The notes below the pieces were generated by a model that worked only from the letters and a program-made list of their open reading frames with translations, was not told where the DNA came from and did no database searches. From DATATB01 sp036268995 (GTDB lineage: Bacteria > Planctomycetota > Planctomycetia > Pirellulales > PNKZ01), in the NCBI GenBank assembly GCA_036268995.1, contig DATATB010000093.1, positions 1 to 50,853 on the forward strand: a DNA stretch of 50,853 nucleotides. Reading direction: 5' to 3'. A program made the position numbers and the translations under genes. Positions 34,397 to 42,681 of the stretch are shown here, piece after piece. Within the stretch, counting starts at the first letter, position 1. Each line of letters opens with the position of its first letter.

Positions 34397-35293
34397 TCAC
34401 CGCGTCTGAGGCTGACGGCCGGCTTGCGTCTGGGCGGGATTCTGAGGAGTCGAAACGGTGGGGTTAGCGTTTGGCGGCTGCGGGGTGACCGGCGCGTCTT
34501 GAATGATGTGCCGCCAACCCAAGGGCGTTTGCGGTGAAACGAAGCCGCCCATGAATTCCTGCACCTTGTGCAGCGAACTGTTGATGCTCAGGTCGGCGAA
34601 CTGGTAGACCTTGCGCACCTTGCCCTGCGGCTCGTACATCTGCAAGGCGTACGGCTCCAGGCCGGCTTCGGTCAGGATAATGTCGACCCTCTTGAAGTTC
34701 GCGGCGTCCTGGCGTGTGCGCGGATAGGCTTCGAGCCAGACTTGGCCCTTGGCCTGCTGTGGAGTCGTGATCCGCATCCAATAACGCTGCTTGAGCTTGC
34801 CGGCATCGACGCCGAACACAAACGGCAGCGGTCCATCGGCAATCGCCTTGCCCCACAATTCCGGCGGCAGCCGGCTTTCGATGAGCTGTGACTTGGCGGA
34901 GCTGAATTCGTAAATGGCCCGGCCGTCGCACATCCAGTGTTCGCCGCCTTTCGATTTGACGCGATACAGTCCCTTGTCGGGCCGGACGTAGCGGATCTCG
35001 CCCTGTTCGACGCGCATCGGCTTGTCCGCAGCGCCGAACACGGCGTTGTACTCGAACAGCGTAAAGGTGCAGCTAAACGTGTTTACCCGGCTGCTGGTCT
35101 GTTGCCAATTGTGCAGCAACAGGTCCAGGTTGGCCTCTTGCTGCCGATCGATTTGGAAAGGCGGCTGGGCCAACGGCTGAGGCTGCTGGGGTTCGGGCAC
35201 CGCCTCGCGCGGCGGCAACAACGGTTGAGCCATCGCCAGATTGGCCAGGGCGAGCGACAGGCCAAGGGCCGCGAACAAACGTGTCAACGACAT
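34397..35293 (-). CDS. Secreted TIGR03009-type planctomycete protein
   Basis: The 298-residue protein has a signal peptide ('LFAALGLSLALANLAMA'), a Pro/Gln-rich stretch, then a LolA/outer-membrane-lipoprotein-sorting-like domain with 'TFSCTFTLFEYNAVFG', 'GEIRYVRPDKGLYRVK' and 'WMCDGRAIYEF'. This pattern matches the Planctomycetes-restricted TIGR03009 family. A Pro/Gln/Thr tail ends the protein. ATG 35293 starts the signal peptide; an in-frame start 12 codons earlier would mask it. It probably binds lipid or a lipoprotein in the periplasm; no function has been shown. It is divergent from the Gly/Tyr-rich gene. Confidence 0.85.
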   Translation of the reverse strand: MSLTRLFAALGLSLALANLAMAQPLLPPREAVPEPQQPQPLAQPPFQIDRQQEANLDLLLHNWQQTSSRVNTFSCTFTLFEYNAVFGAADKPMRVEQGEIRYVRPDKGLYRVKSKGGEHWMCDGRAIYEFSSAKSQLIESRLPPELWGKAIADGPLPFVFGVDAGKLKQRYWMRITTPQQAKGQVWLEAYPRTRQDAANFKRVDIILTEAGLEPYALQMYEPQGKVRKVYQFADLSINSSLHKVQEFMGGFVSPQTPLGWRHIIQDAPVTPQPPNANPTVSTPQNPAQTQAGRQPQTR

Positions 35294-35632
35294 CGGTAGA
35301 TCTCCGCTGCGGGCGAATCCTTCGCGCACTGCAAGCTTGCTTTACAGACCCCGCACCCCCGGAGCATTGCAATGCCCGGCGCGGCAAATGAGATCTGATC
35401 GGCAAGCGGCCGCGGATTGTAGCAATGGCCGCAATTTGCCCCTAGAGCGGATTTCCCACTGTTTGAGACTCGCAAGCAACCCGCCCGGTCGGCTGGCGAG
35501 CAGTACACCGGTCGGAAACGCCGCGAGCCTGCGACAACTCCCCGCACCAATGCCGTGCTAGCTGAGTGGCACGCGACGTGCACAAAATAATGTGTTCAAA
35601 GCAGGGGCCGGTCTATTTGCGGGGGACGGGCC
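35294..35632. promoter_or_regulatory. 339-base divergent promoter region
   Basis: This separates the TIGR03009 gene (minus) from the Gly-rich gene (plus). TACAAT on the minus strand (35421 to 35416) is a plausible -10 for the former, without a clear -35. A perfect 12-base palindrome GCATTGCAATGC (35364-35375) sits in its leader and could be an operator. For the plus gene only an AT-rich stretch near 35581-35592 stands out. No gene is seen here. Confidence 0.4.
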
Positions 35633-36178
35633 ATGAAACGCTGGATCCTCGGGGCTTTAGTAACACTAGCCGTGGGTGCGGTGGCGGCGCCGGCTCAAGC
35701 CCAAATCTTTGGAGCCGGTCCGGTCAATGGAACCGGCCTCGGCGGTTACCCTGGACCCGGAATTCCCGGCGCCTATGGCAACTATGGCGGGAGCGGGTGG
35801 TTCGGTGGCTACGGCGGCAGCGGCCTATACGGCGGCTTCGGTGGGAGCAGCCTCTATGGCGGGTATGGGGGTGGCACCTATGGCGGCTACGGCGGCAGCC
35901 GCGTGATAGGCGGATACGGGTTTCCGGGCAACCGCTACGGCGCCTACAGCACCTACAGCGGCAGATATGGCGGAACCGGCTATTCGCGCTACGGTTACCC
36001 TCGATACAACAATTCGTCGCACAGCTCTGCAGTCACCCACAGCCCGCCACACAAGTATAAAAACTACTTCGATCACAGCGGCGATGTTTCGGCGAGCACT
36101 GGATCACACGCCAGCAGCCCCCAACAAAGCCTGGGCCGCAGAATGACGAAGAAAGCCGCCATTACACCGGGGCGCTAG
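35633..36178 (+). CDS. Small secreted Gly/Tyr-rich protein
   Basis: The 181-residue protein has a clear signal peptide ('MKRWILGALVTLAVGAVAAPAQA'), then about 90 residues of GGYGGS/YGG-type low-complexity sequence, and a more polar tail with His, Ser and Tyr and a basic end. Low-complexity Gly/Tyr proteins of this size are common in planctomycetes and may be extracellular or wall-associated. No domain or enzymatic motif is visible. GGGGGAC lies about seven bases upstream of the ATG. Its stop codon overlaps the purB stop on the opposite strand by two bases through a CTAG tetramer. Confidence 0.78.
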   Translation: MKRWILGALVTLAVGAVAAPAQAQIFGAGPVNGTGLGGYPGPGIPGAYGNYGGSGWFGGYGGSGLYGGFGGSSLYGGYGGGTYGGYGGSRVIGGYGFPGNRYGAYSTYSGRYGGTGYSRYGYPRYNNSSHSSAVTHSPPHKYKNYFDHSGDVSASTGSHASSPQQSLGRRMTKKAAITPGR

Positions 36179-37599
36179 ACGCACACTTCGCTGGCGGCGC
36201 CCAGCAGCCCGGCGTAGCGAGCGCGGATCGGGGCGATCACTTCCGCCAGAAACTCGTCCACCTGCTCCGGGGCGCGGCCAATGAACTTGGCTGGGTCGAG
36301 CACGTCCGCCAGATCGACGCGGGCAAACGCCGGATCGGCTTGCAGCCGTTCCATCAGATCGTTGGCGGCGCCATGCTGCTTGACCATCGCGGCGGCCGCC
36401 TGGCTATGGCGGCGAATGCGCTCGTGCAATTCCTGCCGGTCGCCGCCGGCAGCAACGGCAGCCATCAGCACGTTTTCGGTGGCCATGAAAGGCAGCTCGG
36501 CATCCAGCCGTTGGGCAATCACTTTTGGATACACGACCAGCCCGGTGGCGATGTTCTGGTACAGCAGCAGCAAGGCATCGACCGCCAGAAACGCTTGCGG
36601 CAGCGTCAACCGCCGGTTGGCGCTGTCGTCGAGCGTGCGCTCCAGCCACTGGGTGGCGGCCGTGGCGCCGGCGCTCGTTTCCAGGCTCATCACGAATCGG
36701 GCCAGTCCGCAGATACGCTCGGCCCGCATGGGATTGCGCTTGTAGGCCATGGCCGATGAGCCGATCTGGTGCTCTTCGAACGGCTCTTCGAGTTCCTTGA
36801 AATTCTGCAAGAGCCGCAAATCGGTGGCCGCCTTGTGGGCGCTTTGAGCCACGCCGGACAGCGCGGCCAGCACTTGCGAATCGACTTTGCGGGAATACGT
36901 CTGGCCGGTGACCGCGTAGCTCGACTCGAAGCCCATCCGCTGGCAGACGAGTTCGTCCAGCCGCCGCACCTTGGCATGATCGCCGCCAAACAGCTCGAGA
37001 AAGCTGGCCTGCGTGCCGGTCGTGCCCTTGATCCCTCGGGCCTGCAAGTGCTCGAGCCGATGTTCGACTTCCGCCAGATCCTGCACCAGGTCGTAGGCCC
37101 AGAGGCAGGCGCGCTTGCCGACGGTCGTCGGCTGGGCCGGCTGCAAGTGCGTGTACGCCAGGCAAGGCAATTGCCGGTTCGCCTGGGCAAAGGCGGCCAG
37201 CCGATCGATGACATTGACCAGCCGCAAGCGGACAAGCTCAAGTCCCTCGCGCAACAGCAGCAGGTCGGTGTTATCGGTCACATAGCAACTTGTAGCGCCC
37301 AGGTGAACGATGCCGCGGGCCTGCGGACAGGCATCGCCATACGCGTGTACGTGGGCCATCACGTCGTGCCGCAGCTTGCGCTCGTAGCTTTCGGCCGCGT
37401 CGAAGTCGATGGTATCGACGTGAGCTTTTAGCTCTTCAATCTGCGCGGGCGTGATCTTCAGGCCCAACTCGGCTTCGGCTTCGGCCAGGATGACCCAGAG
37501 CTGCCGCCACGTGCGAAACTTGCGTTGCGGCCCCCACAGCCGGCGCATTTCCTGCGAGGCATAGCGGCCGGTGAGCGGGTTGTCGTAGTCGAGAGTCAT
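36175..37599 (-). CDS. purB: Adenylosuccinate lyase
   Basis: The 474-residue enzyme of purine synthesis cleaves SAICAR and adenylosuccinate. 'HDVMAHVHAYGD', 'HLGATSCYVTDNTDL', the His-containing 'YTHLQPAQPTTVGKRA' and the fumarase/aspartase signature 'GSSAMAYKRNPMRAE' are present. ATG 37599 begins at the family's 'MTLDYDNPLTGRYAS'. The frame continues 25 codons upstream only because the GATGAAT repeat translates as 'HHSSFIIHHSSF', which should not be annotated as protein. It is downstream of the BI-1 gene, separated by the repeat element. Confidence 0.95.
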   Translation of the reverse strand: MTLDYDNPLTGRYASQEMRRLWGPQRKFRTWRQLWVILAEAEAELGLKITPAQIEELKAHVDTIDFDAAESYERKLRHDVMAHVHAYGDACPQARGIVHLGATSCYVTDNTDLLLLREGLELVRLRLVNVIDRLAAFAQANRQLPCLAYTHLQPAQPTTVGKRACLWAYDLVQDLAEVEHRLEHLQARGIKGTTGTQASFLELFGGDHAKVRRLDELVCQRMGFESSYAVTGQTYSRKVDSQVLAALSGVAQSAHKAATDLRLLQNFKELEEPFEEHQIGSSAMAYKRNPMRAERICGLARFVMSLETSAGATAATQWLERTLDDSANRRLTLPQAFLAVDALLLLYQNIATGLVVYPKVIAQRLDAELPFMATENVLMAAVAAGGDRQELHERIRRHSQAAAAMVKQHGAANDLMERLQADPAFARVDLADVLDPAKFIGRAPEQVDEFLAEVIAPIRARYAGLLGAASEVCV

Positions 37600-37603
37600 G
37601 CAA

Positions 37604-37706
<103 letters not shown>

Positions 37707-37708
37707 AC

Positions 37709-38428
37709 CTAGTTCCTTCGGCGGCCGAAGAGGCGGAGCAGGAAGAGGAACAGATTGATGAAGTCGAGGTACAGCGTCAAGGCGCCGAAGATCGCTTCTT
37801 TGGTATCTTCGTCGGTTCCCGAGTTGCCGATGATGTTCAGCGCCTTGATCTTTTGCGTGTCGTAGGCGGTGAGGCCGGCGAAGATCAGCACGCCAAAGAT
37901 CGAAATTCCCTGCTGCAGCGACCCATTGGCCCGCATGCTCGGAAAGAACATCGACACGAGCCAGAAGCCGATGATGCCGAACAGTCCCATCGTGCAAAAC
38001 GAGCCGACCGGCCCGAGGTCGACTTTCGTGATGTAGCCGAAGGCGCTCAGCCCGCCGAAGCAGCAGCCGGTGAGCAGAAACACCGACGCGATGCTGTCTT
38101 CGGTGTAGGCCTGGAAGATCACGGAAAACGTCAGGCCGACCAGCCCGGCGTAGAACATGTAGGTGGCCATAGCCGTGGTCGACCGCATGGTCTTGATGGC
38201 GGCTGACAGGTAGAACACGATCCCCAATTGAGCCAGGAACAACCCGAGTAGAAGCAGCGGATATTGATTGCCCAGGCGGGCCAACGCGGGCACCTGGTTC
38301 ACGCCGTAAGCGATGCCGAACGTAACCAGGATGCCGCTGGTCATCCAGGCATATACGCGGCTCATGAAGTGCGCGTTTTCCAGGGCAATCGCGCGGCTGT
38401 CCATTGCGCCCGAGAGATTCGAGGACAT
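37709..38428 (-). CDS. Bax inhibitor-1/YccA family membrane protein
   Basis: The 239-residue protein has seven hydrophobic segments beginning 'FMSRVYAWMTSGILVTFGIAYG' and ends with a charged 'FGRRRN' tail. The 'GLTAYDTQKIK' motif in the sixth helix is the BI-1 family signature, and its Asp residues form the calcium/pH-sensing pair in characterised members. It should act as a membrane leak channel or YccA-like protease regulator. ATG 38428 with GGGA just upstream is preferred over one five codons earlier. Confidence 0.92.
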   Translation of the reverse strand: MSSNLSGAMDSRAIALENAHFMSRVYAWMTSGILVTFGIAYGVNQVPALARLGNQYPLLLLGLFLAQLGIVFYLSAAIKTMRSTTAMATYMFYAGLVGLTFSVIFQAYTEDSIASVFLLTGCCFGGLSAFGYITKVDLGPVGSFCTMGLFGIIGFWLVSMFFPSMRANGSLQQGISIFGVLIFAGLTAYDTQKIKALNIIGNSGTDEDTKEAIFGALTLYLDFINLFLFLLRLFGRRRN

Positions 38429-38466
38429 GGGATCCCTTTTCAAAAAATGGAATCGGTTAGTTTGGC

Positions 38467-38485
38467 CCGCGACCAGTGGTCGCGG
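38467..38485. repeat. 19-base perfect hyphenated palindrome between nadA and BI-1
   Basis: CCGCGACCA-G-TGGTCGCGG is exact over nine bases on each side. It lies between the nadA stop and the BI-1 start (both minus strand). There is no T-run on either side, so a repetitive palindromic unit is more likely than a plain terminator. Confidence 0.75.
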
Positions 38486-38510
38486 CTTTATGCTCGATCG
38501 CAGACGGAGG

Positions 38511-39653
38511 TTATTTTACTTCGAGCATTCGCTCCAGCGCCACCAGTGCCCAATGGGCCGTGTCGTCGTCAACCTGGATCACGTTCACCGGCGTGCCGGC
38601 GGCCAGGTTCTCCAAGCTCCAGCAGAGATGCGCCAGGTCGATGCGATACATCGTGGCGCACATGCACACCACCGGCGACAGGAAGTGAACTTCCTGTTCG
38701 GGATGTTCTTGCTTGAGCCGCTGCACCAGATGCAACTCCGTGCCGATGGCCCAGCGCGTGCCGGGCCGGGCTTGCTCGACTTCGCGGATGATCTTGCCGG
38801 TCGAGCCGTAGATGTCGGCCTTGGCCACCACCTCACGCGTACACTCGGGATGTACCAGGACGCGGATGTCCGGGTATTTTTCCCGAAGCTGGTCGACGTG
38901 CTCGGGCCGAAACATCTGGTGGACGCTGCAATGCCCTTTCCAGAGCAGGACCTTCGAGCTGAGCAGTTGCTCGCGGCTGTTGCCGCCTAAGGCCTCGGCA
39001 TGCGGATCCCAGACGGGCATGGCAGCCTCGGCGATGCCCATCGCTAGCGCCGTGTTGCGGCCCAAGTGCTGGTCCGGAAAGAACAGCACCCGGCCAGTGC
39101 GGGCAAACGACCACTTGAGCACGGCGGCCGCATTGCTCGACGTACACACGATGCCGCCATGCCGGCCGCAGAAGGCTTTGAGGCTGGCGGCCGAGTTGAT
39201 ATACGTGACCGGCGTAATGTCGTGGGTGTCGAGCACCTCGCCCAACTCGTCCCAGCAGGCTTCGACCTGGTCGATCATCGCCATGTCGGCCATCGAGCAG
39301 CCTGCCGCCATGTCGGGCAGCACGACGGTCACGCGCTGGCCGCCGCGCTCGTCGAGCCGCTGCGGGCGGTTGGCCAGGATATCGGCCGTTTCGGCCATGA
39401 AGTGCACGCCGCAAAAGGCGATCGCCCGGCAATCCGTGCTATCGGCCGCCATGCGGCTCAACTGATAGCTATCGCCGCGCAGATCAGCCAGGGCAATCAC
39501 TTCGTCCTGCTGATAATGATGGCCGAGCACCAGCAGCCGCGAGCCCAGCTCAGCCTTCACCTGGCGGATGCGCGCTTCGAGCGTCGCATTGTCGAGCGAT
39601 TTGTAGGGCCGGAGTTCGAAGGTCTGCCCGGCGGCGAAGCTGGCGGTGCTCAT
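38511..39653 (-). CDS. nadA: Quinolinate synthase
   Basis: The 380-residue [4Fe-4S] enzyme condenses iminoaspartate with dihydroxyacetone phosphate to give quinolinate for NAD synthesis. 'LGHHYQQDEV', 'FCGVHFMAETADIL', 'SAASLKAFCGRHGG', 'WKGHCSVHQMF' and 'VLVHPECTREVV' are family landmarks. The cluster ligands should be Cys81, Cys242 and one of Cys330/Cys332. No nadB or nadC is nearby, so it is a single-gene unit. The start codon lies only eight bases after a perfect TATAAT, so the mRNA may be leaderless. Confidence 0.95.
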   Translation of the reverse strand: MSTASFAAGQTFELRPYKSLDNATLEARIRQVKAELGSRLLVLGHHYQQDEVIALADLRGDSYQLSRMAADSTDCRAIAFCGVHFMAETADILANRPQRLDERGGQRVTVVLPDMAAGCSMADMAMIDQVEACWDELGEVLDTHDITPVTYINSAASLKAFCGRHGGIVCTSSNAAAVLKWSFARTGRVLFFPDQHLGRNTALAMGIAEAAMPVWDPHAEALGGNSREQLLSSKVLLWKGHCSVHQMFRPEHVDQLREKYPDIRVLVHPECTREVVAKADIYGSTGKIIREVEQARPGTRWAIGTELHLVQRLKQEHPEQEVHFLSPVVCMCATMYRIDLAHLCWSLENLAAGTPVNVIQVDDDTAHWALVALERMLEVK

Positions 39654-39661
39654 ATCGACCC

Positions 39662-39667
39662 ATTATA
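39662..39667 (-). promoter_or_regulatory. nadA -10 element giving a leaderless or near-leaderless mRNA
   Basis: On the minus strand this reads TATAAT, ending eight bases before the nadA ATG (39653). A normal initiation distance puts the transcript start within about three bases of the ATG. No ribosome site is present. The -35 region (TGTTTT at 17 bases) is weak. Confidence 0.5.
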
Positions 39668-39856
39668 TCGGGTGTAAAGCAAGGAAAACAGGATAGTCCA
39701 GGCAGCAAGCTTTCGGGCAAATCGCTCGGCATCCGGCTTTCAAACTGGCAAAAGCTGTCTTCAACCGGCCGGCCGATCCTGGTATCAACTTGCGCGACTC
39801 ACAAGCCCCGCGAGCATTTTTGGGCAAAGTAGAACAAATCCAAAGGCTAACTTCCC

Positions 39857-40219
39857 GTGAGTTCCGACGTGGTGAACCCGGTGCCCGAGAGCTTTGAGCC
39901 GGACGAGGCTGATTTGGCCACGGCGCCGATCGAGGCCCGAGCCATCACGTATTCGCGCAGTCTGCTGCGGATCAAGGTGCCGGTGAAAGTCACGTTGGCC
40001 TCGAAGAAACAGCCCATCGGCCGCATCATCGAGTTGGGGCCGGGGGCCATCATCCACTTCGAAAAATCGTGCGAAGAGATGCTCGACCTGGAAATCGGCG
40101 GCCAAACGGTCGCCCAGGGCGAGCCGGTCAAGGTCGGCGAAAAGTTCGGCATCCGACTCACGTCGCTGACCTTGCCGCACGAGCGTTTTCTGACTTTGGC
40201 CGCCCGCGACAAGGGCTAG
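39857..40219 (+). CDS. Orphan FliN/SpoA-domain protein
   Basis: The 120-residue protein has a 35-residue acidic N-terminal lead and a single SpoA (surface presentation of antigens/FliN) domain: 'LLRIKVPVKVTLASKKQPIG', 'IIELGPGAIIHFEKS', 'LDLEIGGQTVAQGEPVKVGEKFGIRL'. This is the C-ring/sorting-platform domain of flagellar and type III secretion systems. It starts with GTG; AAGG lies 11 bases upstream. No other flagellar or secretion gene is in the window, so it is either a scattered fliN or a non-flagellar SpoA protein. It is divergent from nadA. Confidence 0.85.
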   Translation: MSSDVVNPVPESFEPDEADLATAPIEARAITYSRSLLRIKVPVKVTLASKKQPIGRIIELGPGAIIHFEKSCEEMLDLEIGGQTVAQGEPVKVGEKFGIRLTSLTLPHERFLTLAARDKG

Positions 40220-40246
40220 AGTCGTGGTTCATGCCAACCGGCATGG

Positions 40247-40385
<139 letters not shown>

Positions 40386-40426
40386 CGGTAATCGCCGATC
40401 GCTCAAAGACTCCCGGGATTGACGTT

Positions 40427-41539
40427 CTAGGGCTCTCCAGGCGCCGCCAGCGATTGCTTGGCACGACGCGCCAGGCCGTACAGTGCAAATAGCCCGCGGC
40501 CGGCAAAGCCCGGCATGGCGATGGTCATGCGGCCGGCGCGATACGATTGGTTCGACCACTTGGCCGTGGCATCAACCAGCGGGCCCCAGAAGTCGACCGT
40601 GCGCACCGTGCCCTCGGCATGCAGCCGGCGCAGCCACAGCAGCCGCAAGAGCTGGCCGGGCGTGTAGTCTGCATAGGCCGGGTCGTAGCCCACCTTGGTC
40701 GAGAAGTACACGCCCTTGGCCACGTGTCCCAGCTCGAAGGCGATGGGGCGGCCGCAGTGTTCGAGAAACACGAGCACGAGCTGCCCCCAGGCTGCAAGTT
40801 GCTCGGACTGCCGCACGAGAAACTCGGCGAGTTGTGCATTCTGACGCACCGAAGTTCCGGCCGCGCCTTTCCAACTGAGGTCTTCAATTTCGAAGCCGCG
40901 CTCGAGCAACTCGCGTAGTTGCAGACCTGTGGGGTTTTCGTAGGCGCGCACTTCAAGCGGACCATCGGCCAACGCCCGGCGCTCGGCGCGGCGCATGTGC
41001 CGCCGATGGTTGGCCGACCAACTGGCTTCGTACTCTTTCCAATCGACCGGCAGCACCACGCGGCCGACCTCGCAATCGGGCTGCACGTGTACGCCCAGCC
41101 CCGCGCGCTCGGCTGCGGCAACCAATGATCGCCAGCGCGGCTGATCCAAGGCGGTAGATTCGATCCGGATGAGTGGCCAGCGTGCATGACGCACCATGCC
41201 TTGCAGCAATAGATCCAGCGCTTCGTCGGTGCGCGCGGCCGGATCGAGCAGCAAATCGCCGCAGTCGCACCAATCGTTGATCGCCAGTGTTCCCAGCTCC
41301 AGCGGCCCGCCGATTTTGCGGCCGGCAAGCAGCATGGCTGCCACCGGCTGCGAGTCGTCCAGCACCACCGGAATGCAGAGCCGCGCTTGCGGCGCGAAGG
41401 CCTCGACCCATTGGGCGACCGTCTCGGCCCTGGAAGTCGGGGCCGGCGCGTCACTGCGTAGCCACAACGCATCCCAATCGGCGGCCAGGGCGCGCAGCGC
41501 GTCGAGCGATGTGAGCACATCGAGCCGGTATCGGGCCAT
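40427..41539 (-). CDS. CelD/FemAB-type GNAT acyltransferase
   Basis: The 370-residue protein is of the cellulose-biosynthesis CelD / FemAB-like GNAT family. It opens with 'LDALRALAADWDALW', has 'WSANHRRHMRRAERRALADG' in mid-protein and the acyltransferase core 'PIAFELGHVAKGVYFSTKVGYDPAYADYTPGQLLRL', followed by 'VRTVDFWGP'. Such proteins are linked to exopolysaccharide gene sets. I chose ATG 41539, which has GAGG eight bases upstream. An in-frame ATG at 41728 would add 63 residues of no family resemblance, and anything longer runs antisense to the divergent sugar transferase. Confidence 0.85.
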   Translation of the reverse strand: MARYRLDVLTSLDALRALAADWDALWLRSDAPAPTSRAETVAQWVEAFAPQARLCIPVVLDDSQPVAAMLLAGRKIGGPLELGTLAINDWCDCGDLLLDPAARTDEALDLLLQGMVRHARWPLIRIESTALDQPRWRSLVAAAERAGLGVHVQPDCEVGRVVLPVDWKEYEASWSANHRRHMRRAERRALADGPLEVRAYENPTGLQLRELLERGFEIEDLSWKGAAGTSVRQNAQLAEFLVRQSEQLAAWGQLVLVFLEHCGRPIAFELGHVAKGVYFSTKVGYDPAYADYTPGQLLRLLWLRRLHAEGTVRTVDFWGPLVDATAKWSNQSYRAGRMTIAMPGFAGRGLFALYGLARRAKQSLAAPGEP

Positions 41540-41854
41540 CGCCAACGCCTCGCGCGCGCCAAGTCCTGCCAGATTCAAGCATATCTCCCGCCGGCGATGA
41601 GCGAGCCAATCGGCCGGCCAGCGGGACGTTGCCGGCAGGCAACATGCGTTGACCGGCCACAACGTCGAGCGCAGCAAAAAGTCCCCATCCCGGCCGTGAA
41701 TCGCGCGGACTTCCGTGTCGCAACTCATTAAGTGGCTGGTGCTTGCGGGCTGTCGGCCATGACGTGCGGCCGGGCCCCGGCATTGACTTTGCTTTTCTGT
41801 TGCTCGCCATCTCACCACTTCGCCCGATCTTGGCACCCGCGAGCTTTGCAACTC
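41540..41854. promoter_or_regulatory. 315-base divergent region between acyltransferase and sugar transferase
   Basis: If the acyltransferase starts at 41539, this region holds both promoters. TTGACT near 41784 on the plus strand is a possible -35 but lacks a matching -10. No gene is supported here; the minus frame is open through part of it. Confidence 0.35.
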
Positions 41855-42607
41855 ATGAGCAACAACACCCTGGCGATGTTTCAGCCCTCGCTCCTCGACT
41901 TCCCGACGACCCGCACGCCCAAACAATCCGCTCCGGCCGAGCGCCAGGCGCCGCTGGAAATCCTGCCGCTGACGCGCGTGCTCGACATTGCCCCGTCGGG
42001 CAATCGCAGCCTGGCCTATACGATCGCCAAGCGAGTTTTCGACATCGCGGCCGGCCTGGTGTTGCTGGTGCTGTTCTCGCCGGTGATGCTGGTTACGCTG
42101 CTGGTGCTGATGGTGACGACCCGGGGCATGCCGCTGTTTCGTCAGCAGCGCGTGGGCCGCTGCGGCCGCGAGTTCACGATGCTCAAGTTCCGCACGATGC
42201 ACGTCGATGCCGTGGCCCGCCAGAGTGCCGTGGTCAACGAAATGGATGGCCCGGTCTTCAAGAACCGCCGCGATCCGCGGATCACGCGTTTGGGCCGCAT
42301 CTTGCGGTCGACCAGCATCGACGAGTTGCCGCAACTGCTGAACGTGCTGGCCGGCCACATGTCGCTGGTCGGTCCCCGGCCGCCGATCATGAAGGAAGTG
42401 CTGCAATACGAGCCGTGGCAGCAGCGGCGGCTGGCCGTCAAGCCAGGCCTGACCTGCTTGTGGCAAGTCAGCGGCCGCAACGAAATCGGCTTCGAAGATT
42501 GGGTCCGCATGGACCTGTGGTACATCGACCATCAGAACCTGCTGGTCGATCTCAAGCTGCTGCTGCTGACGCCGGTGAGCGTGCTCAGCCGCCGCGGAGC
42601 GTACTAA
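41855..42607 (+). CDS. Polyprenyl glycosylphosphotransferase (bacterial sugar transferase)
   Basis: The 250-residue membrane enzyme starts exopolysaccharide repeat assembly by moving a sugar-1-phosphate from a nucleotide sugar to undecaprenyl phosphate. One hydrophobic reentrant helix ('FDIAAGLVLLVLFSPVMLVTLLVLMV') is followed by 'GMPLFRQQRVGRCGREFTMLKFRTM', 'DPRITRLGRILRSTSIDELPQLLNVL', 'SLVGPRPP' and 'KPGLTCLWQVSGRN', the full PglC/WcaJ catalytic-domain signature with the Asp-Glu pair in 'SIDELPQ'. It lacks the large N-terminal membrane region of WcaJ. ATG 41855 is chosen; upstream open sequence has no resemblance. Confidence 0.93.
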   Translation: MSNNTLAMFQPSLLDFPTTRTPKQSAPAERQAPLEILPLTRVLDIAPSGNRSLAYTIAKRVFDIAAGLVLLVLFSPVMLVTLLVLMVTTRGMPLFRQQRVGRCGREFTMLKFRTMHVDAVARQSAVVNEMDGPVFKNRRDPRITRLGRILRSTSIDELPQLLNVLAGHMSLVGPRPPIMKEVLQYEPWQQRRLAVKPGLTCLWQVSGRNEIGFEDWVRMDLWYIDHQNLLVDLKLLLLTPVSVLSRRGAY

Positions 42608-42609
42608 AG

Positions 42610-42641
42610 GGAAATGCGGAAGGATGAATGCGGAATGATAA
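42610..42641 (+). repeat. Post-stop element after the sugar transferase
   Basis: It begins GGAAATGCGGAAG two bases after the TAA and continues with GATGAATGCGGAATGAT. It matches in order and orientation the elements after the BI-1 and TIGR03009 stops. Here only one arm is present, without the GATGAAT array. Confidence 0.8.
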
Positions 42642-42649
42642 CTGACAGA

Positions 42650-42681
42650 CGGCAAGCAGCGAGCGCTAGCTTGCCGGTTTT
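42650..42681 (+). terminator. Hairpin with T-run downstream of the sugar transferase
   Basis: CGGCAAGC (42650-42657) pairs with GCTTGCCG (42669-42676) around an 11-base loop, followed by GTTTT. It overlaps the stop of the convergent antiporter gene and could also stop transcripts from that side. Confidence 0.5.

Noticed and set aside
41540..42655. Extension of the CelD-type acyltransferase to 742 codons
   Set aside because: The extra part runs antisense through the sugar transferase and has no family resemblance; ATG 41539 has a ribosome site.
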